Assembly: GCA_022695795.1 (NCBI GenBank)
Contig: MU404060.1
Span: forward strand, 62,001 to 126,000
Length of the DNA: 64,000 nt
DNA from: Biscogniauxia marginata
Lineage: Eukaryota; Ascomycota; Sordariomycetes; Xylariales; Xylariaceae
Direction: 5' to 3'
Shown: in pieces, positions 57,861 to 64,000 of the stretch
How positions within the stretch are numbered: position 1 is the first letter of the stretch
Layout of the letters: each line of letters starts with the position of its first letter
The notes under the pieces: generated by a model
The model's database searches: none
Told to the model about the DNA's origin: nothing
Seen by the model: the letters and a program-made list of their open reading frames with translations, nothing else
Program-made: the position numbers and the translations under genes

Positions 57861-60800
57861 AGCCCTTTATGGTTACCTCAAGAGATGGAGTGCCTTCTAT
57901 AACCTGTAGCCTAGTCATTACATAAGCGTCTCTGGATATTTTCTAGTCCATTCCCGTGTGGTATTCTTGCTGGTCTATTTCCCGAACTTCCCAACAGTGT
58001 CTCCTTCGGTCCGACACTAAGTTCATCCGCTCGACAGGAACTATGGAGTTGGTTGATTCCCCTCCAATTTCTTTTCCCCTCTCCCCCACGGGAGTAGCAG
58101 CCCTTGAGTTACGAGCTACGAGCTCTTATAAGTAGTTACTCCGATCTATAGCGTCTAAGTATATAAATATACTTTGATTTTATTACACCTCTGAGGCCTT
58201 CCATTGTCATAGTGCTCACACCACCAGTTTCAATTTTAGACTTGTCATATTGTTCTTTGTGACAATCCACACAGTATTACGAATTCTCGTAAGTGGCATC
58301 ATAGTTGCATAAGGTCAATAAAGTTAGGGTGATTTGACATGCACGTAAATGATCGCATCGCTGATCGAAAGGATATTGAAATAAACCGAAGCTGATTTCA
58401 AACGCGGTGATCTAATGTGTTGTCGAGCTATGCAATGCTGGCTTGCGATAACCACCGCCGAATTAAAGGCTGATCACTAATGTTCCGTGCGCCGCTGTAG
58501 TAGCAGATACTGTCGGGATCACATGTCAAATACTAAAGAACCTACTTGCTGGGGTATAAATTCCAGCTCCAGCTCTGAACACGGGATCTTCACCTTTGTG
58601 TTTTAAGAAGGGTACAAAAGGGGTTGGACGTCAAGGTACAAAACAAAATTATCAGGTTTGGGGCGATATTGGCATCTAGATTTGGTAACCTTGTCGTCTA
58701 TGGGTAGAAGGAATCCCACCGATGAACCGGAGCCGATAAACGGGGGACTGTACACTATTCCGAGGCAGCATGAAGCCGACCCGATGTATGGCGGGATGCG
58801 GAAGCTAGGGTACATTTGATGTGATACAATCTCCCTGTGCCGCACTTTTGCATCTATCTTGTCCTTTATCAATTTCCCTAACCCCTTATAGGTATCCTTT
58901 GTTTCATGAGTCCCTTTTTGTATAATCTCCCATATCATTAAGAAGAGATTGACTAGACAATATGCTATGCGCGAGTTCTTCCAAGGTGGACGACTAGATT
59001 AGCATATCTCGATACCGGATTCATCTATTCATCTCGATGCCTTCACTGCCAAGGCCGCCGGGACTCGGCTCCATGTGAGGTGAGTCGGCGATCTTCAGGT
59101 AGCGACATCCGGGGAAGAGGGTTTGGAACCTGGAAGCGGTCAAGAATGGTTGGCTACCGATGCGCGTGCTTTCAATGAGGGAATGCCTCAATCTCATTCA
59201 AATTTCTTCTAATCGTAAGATCCATGTTTCCGCACGCGCGGCCACGGAATATTCCAGACTCCAGCAGCAAATTAAAAGTGAAGACTAAAAATTTCTCGCT
59301 GGGAATATCAAATATCTATAGGGGCCAGAAACTGGAAAGATTGTAGATAACTCCCTGTACCATCCCAATCTCGACATCGTCATCATACCAGCAAACAGTG
59401 AACTGAGAATGAAAGTACGAGATACAAAGAAGGATTTCCTAGGAAGTTGCCTACTATGTAGTCCTCTGCCAGCCTTCCCCCAGAGCTAGAACGAGAATTG
59501 AGAGGCTGCCCCGGTTCCCTTTATTTAGTGTAGAATCTATGTTGCATCCCGGAATAAGAGTTATCCCGTTCTACAGGGGTACCTGGTATAGAGATACAGG
59601 AGGTAGCCCACCTCCAGCCAAGAGCCAGTTGTAGCCTCCATCATTTATACATGATACGTTTTAAAGATATGTACTGTAAAGCATCAAGCCAAAGAGGATA
59701 ATAATTAATGCCAAAAAGGATAGCACCAGTGCAAATTTCGGCTCGTTCCCTATGTATATCACCTCACTTTCTCAGATCACCTCTGAGACTAGGAACTCCG
59801 TCAATAGAATTATCGACTCCCCTCTACTGCTTGTATGACACAATCTCGTATCAAGGAGTTGACTCCAGGTCACGTCCACTTATACTGGGACGTGTTAGGC
59901 TCTTAGCCCACTGTCCGTCTGTAGAACTTGACAGCGGACTATGTGATTGCCTGGAACGCTTAGAGCTGGCGTCTGTGCTGTAGCTTGACGTCCTGAAAGA
60001 CTTTATCCCGTTTGTGATGTCTCACTCCCTGTGCGCCGCAGCAAGTATACTATATCGGCAAGCTTCGCCTGTGAGGAGCAGGAATAGGGCGTTGCATAAT
60101 CTATAAAGAGGTGCGGAACGACAAGTGACAACATATTTTAGATATAAGGATACAACCACGGTTAACTGTGTATAATGAAAGAATCACATCACGGGATGAA
60201 TTTCTTAGAGACACCCGAAGGTTCATCAATAGACAAGTTGAGTCAACACTCTAGTTCGGTTTTCTAGTGCGCATGTTGATACTATCTGGTACCAGTTCTC
60301 CCGTGGCAGCTGCCGTAGGGCAGGAGTTTGGCCATCGAGACATCCCATTCATAGCACACGCCATCGCTGCTGATATACTGTCTGGTCGTCCGGGGACGAG
60401 ATATGACTTTTCTCTAGCAGAAGCTACCCCATATAGCATGGTACGGAATTCGAGTTGCTCGCGTCCGTGTTGGGGATACGGTTCACTTCGCTGTCGCTCG
60501 ACGGAGGCTATCATCGAACGAGTGGCAGTGGAGTGGGAGCTGGGACTGACCAAGCTGAGTCTGCGATCGCAAATATGAGTTTTGTGAGACGACGTAGAAA
60601 TTGTCGCGTGTTTCATGTCTTCTAGACCCATGGAAGTTGAAATTGCAAAGCATGGACTTCAGGCTGCTATCGTCACGGCCGATTGAAGCCGATAGTTGCA
60701 GGGCAGCAACTTCTTGAGACAGGTGAAAATGCTATGCCAGGTAGAATAGGTGCGGTATATCATGAGGTATATGGGGTATTAAGGTACACAGAGCATCTCC

Positions 60801-63800
60801 TGGAGCCTCAGTGATGATGGCGTTTCGTACTCAGATATATCTGTCGACCGGTCATAAATAATTTTGTGGAAGTTCGTATTCACAGAATCATATAGCCCAC
60901 ATGGACCAATATCCAAGGAGGCCCTAGCATTACCTGAAGCACTAAATCTAGGAATGGAGCCAGAGCTCCGTTCCTAGTGCATCTGATGTACAAGTACCAA
61001 TGGACGAAGGATTCTCGATGTTTTACCAGTAACAGGCCACGTAGGTTGGGCCATGCCACTCGATATGTCACCTACAATGCAGCTTACGTTAAATGATCAA
61101 CGGGCTTAAGGGTCATATAATACCCCAGGAATGGTGTTTTAAACATACAGTATGAGACAATTAGCTAGACAGAACGTCATCGTCACATGGAACATGATGA
61201 TAAACAAGGAACAGTTAAGGTCTTCTATCCAGTTGGGGTTATCCGGGCTCGACGGGCTTCACGAAAGTGCGTTTCGGGGCCCATCCAGGTTGCCATATAA
61301 GTGGTTTCTAGGTAGTTTGACGTTTTTTTCCGTCGCTTCAGGTAAATAGAGAGAGGCGAGACCGGGGACCTTGGATATGCTAACATGTGATGAGCGTCTC
61401 CAACAACTGGATGGTCTAGATGAACATAGAACTCGACAGTCTTGGGAACCGTCGGTTGCCGCGCTCCTGAGTTGCTGCTGCAAATTGATGTAGCTCCTTT
61501 GTAGCCTGTGCATTTCGAAAATTCGCTCATGCTACACGCATCACGCTAAGTTAGTCGATGGACTCTGTGAGCTGTGTTGGGCCAAAAGTTCATGACATCT
61601 GCAAATCGCGTGGAGATGTTTGTTTGCGGTGTTGCGAGCGCCGACAATGTTGTTCAGCAATAACAGACAGTGGAAAATCGCTCATAACCTAGATGGGAGA
61701 GGAGGATACGTTTTTGATATCAACGACAAGTGTATACATTCGCAACTCCACCTTTTCCGGAAAGTCTTGTACACAGCCTCAACCCCAAATTTCTCCAACT
61801 AGCTCGCTCACTTGAAAGCATCGTCACTAACTTAGTATATACCACCCTGCTTAACTAGAAACTGTTAGTTTGATGTCTCGGGACATTTTTAAGGTCATGT
61901 TGTCTGTATCTCACAGATGTATGTCGTGCAAACTCCACTTATTCAGGACCCTCGTCCTCCACGGCTTGCCCAATTCGGCTGGAGTTCGAAATGGTCGCAT
62001 TCTGACTGGCCAGCGACCCCTCGCTGATTTACAACTCTGCCATGCATAATCCTAGTACTCCCACGACAGATATCGCCAATGTGATGGTGACTACAACACC
62101 TGAGATCTACATGATAGAATGTAATCTCACTAATCTACCTATCCTTTTCTCTTATGCTGGCGGCTTCCGAGTGCGACTAGCTCGTACAAAACCTGCTTAA
62201 GCTTTTCTCCAAAGATAGTGCTAGCATTGTTAGATGCAGTCTTATCTTGAAGACAGGTAACTATGGGCAAGCAAGATAAACAGTATCCATATCAAGTTGC
62301 ATTAAAGCGTCAAGACTAAATTATGAGGAAAACTTGATTATCATATGTAGTTCTTTATCCTCATGTATTAGGAGGATAATTTGAGTCATCTTAGTCTCTA
62401 TAATTCGATCCTTCTCTGACGCAGGCCTTCACAAAAACATTAGAAACTTGGAGTTGGGAAGTAGGTAGTAGTAATTTGTAGATAGAGTCATTGTGATAAC
62501 AGATATAATATAGCCGAAACTTATAGACTGCCTACTAAGATAAGGCTTAGTGTCATGATCTCTTTGTACATACTTTTAACCACTTCTTTGGGATGAACAC
62601 CTAGCGTAAACCAAGTATTGATTACCATGTTGTGCGAGGTGGAAATTCATTCATATCAAATTAATCTAGGAAGATCTATAACGATGCTGCTCCAATTTGG
62701 CTTTACCAAGCATCTCCTGCCAATACCTACCTAGTACTCGGCCATCGAGCTTCAATACCCTTTGTCCTGCATGGCTAATAGAGTCCTACCTTAGTCCTAT
62801 AGTCCCTACTCGGCAATACAGTGAGCCTGCAACACTCCGGTCCGGATCCCGAGCTCGAGAAAAAAGATCACTGCCATGTGCCTATTCGACGCTCCTTGAG
62901 CTTAGATATCCATCAGTGGCACTCCCACTAGCGCTATCGTCCCTCGAGGTGAGACTTTCCCGACCTTCTGTCAGCCGGGACGTCTACATAATTAAGGGTA
63001 AGGCGAAATCGCGCCATCATCTATGGACTATCGGGGATAAATTGGCGGAGATAATGGTTCCGAAAGATCTTGGCCAGTGACGACGGCAGAATCAGAATTA
63101 TTAGAGTCGTGACTACTAAATAAAGTTTAAAACCCCGAATTTTATCAGGTAAGCCTAGTAAATAGTTATTCTATTCGTATTAGCAAGTCGGTGGTTAAGG
63201 TAGGACTGTTAGATTAGAGCCGGAGATATATGCCTATATGACTAGGTAAGTAGCTTACTACTGGCCACAGGCCGTGAATATCCTTACGACACATACTCTT
63301 CCGCTTCATTCTCATCGTCTATTTTCCCTTAATTTTAATAAGAAAAAACCTCTTCTTTGTTGTTAAACTACCATTTAAGCGCCGGGGTTCCGGGACCGAG
63401 GTTCTAGCCTCTAACTATATTGCATTTATATATGAACTTAAGAGTTCTTTATATATAGCGCTACCATCCTACTTATTACATGAAAATTATAAACGGGATT
63501 AAATCACAGTCTAGTAAAACATGCCCCTAAAATGGTTATGCGAGATAGATGCTTAGTGCACAACGTCATCTCTGTGTAATCGAATGTGTAAAATTTCCAT
63601 TGACCCTATCTTTCACTTATCTTCTTGAGCCTTCGATCTCTTATACACATGGATTCTAACTTAAAGGATACCCAGGAATCATATAGACTACAAAGGAAAA
63701 TCCGTACTAGAGAGAGACAGGCCGGTTATCAATCCTCTGTCTTCGAAGTCCCTCGCCAACATATTCACAAGGTCCGGCAATATGTCAGAAGGGGGTAGTT

Positions 63801-64000
63801 TTGTTGGAATATTCTCATATTACGGGAGTTACGTGTCACTTTTGAGTGACCCCTAGTATTCTTCTTACTCTAATAGATACGTATGAAATGAGGCATTATT
63901 ACTAATCCTGCCCCAAAAAGTCTGCTTGGGCTTGAAAATAGGGGCTAGCGCCTTGATTCGCGCTATACTAAACCAATATGCACCTAGTCATTTTTCTACT
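57861..64000. other. 6-kb gene-poor right end
   Basis: No gene is supported to the end of the window. Frames such as 58603-58938 (-), 60251-60631 (-), 60267-60578 (+), 61225-61530 (-) and 62697-63080 (+) have no recognised domain, start context or convincing splice partners. AT content rises in places (for example 62140-62700 and 63080-63500). No terminal repeats of transposons, tRNA or rRNA are visible. It may be an eroded repeat region or regulatory spacer of a gene beyond the edge. Confidence 0.5.

Noticed and set aside
60251..60631. Overlapping frames of 126 (-) and 103 (+) codons
   Set aside because: Opposite strands over the same bases, neither with a domain. Could be a remnant, but nothing identifies it.

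Overview
This window is nuclear DNA of a filamentous ascomycete. Genes carry short introns (about 47-80 bp) with GTRAGT-like donors, CTAAC/CTGAC-type branch points and YAG acceptors. The gene set is that of a mould: a Dicer-like protein 1, the RGS protein FlbA, a Cdc73 subunit of the PAF1 complex, an ORC4 carrying a PHD finger, a GPI-anchored cell-wall protein, a fungal rhodopsin-domain membrane protein and DUF7053/DUF7872-type proteins. Protein resemblance suggests Sordariomycetes, possibly Xylariales, but this is an inference from recalled families and not a database result. All exon joins were made by eye from splice motifs and reading-frame continuity.

Layout. 1-11.6 kb is ordinary, gene-dense core genome: the 3' part of an RBM26/27-like RNA-binding protein (+), dcl1 (-), tap42 (+) and cdc73 (+). 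dcl1 and tap42 are divergent and share a 1-kb promoter region. 11.6-20.1 kb holds a small Ala/Ser-rich cell-wall protein (-) and flbA (-), separated by long non-coding spacers with homopolymer tracts. 20.1-35.5 kb is a 15-kb stretch upstream of flbA with no gene I can support. It ends in a 10-N assembly gap flanked by G and C homopolymers (34223-34232). 35.5-40 kb is an AT-richer accessory-looking segment with a three-exon secreted protein (DUF7872-like) and a decayed 3' fragment of a GMC oxidoreductase. 41-47.9 kb returns to gene-dense DNA: a DUF7053 protein (-), ORC4 (-) and an MFS monocarboxylate-type transporter (+). 47.9-64 kb is gene-poor and accessory-like: an extremely AT-rich island, a disordered 210-aa protein, a six-exon rhodopsin-domain protein and a CHK-kinase-like phosphotransferase, then about 6 kb with nothing recognisable.

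How the genes relate. I see no biosynthetic cluster and no operon-like module. The conserved genes serve unrelated housekeeping or regulatory functions: RNA silencing, TOR/PP2A signalling, transcription elongation, G-protein desensitisation and asexual development, and replication licensing. The accessory genes (secreted protein, broken oxidoreductase, MFS, rhodopsin-like, CHK kinase) lie singly in repeat-scarred DNA.

No convincing wholly new system was found. The observations most worth a second look are the PHD-ORC4 architecture, the GMC pseudogene whose two stop codons look like RIP-type transitions while its intron stays intact, the secreted DUF7872-like protein beside the gap, the 15-kb gene desert upstream of flbA, and the AT-rich island at 48 kb.
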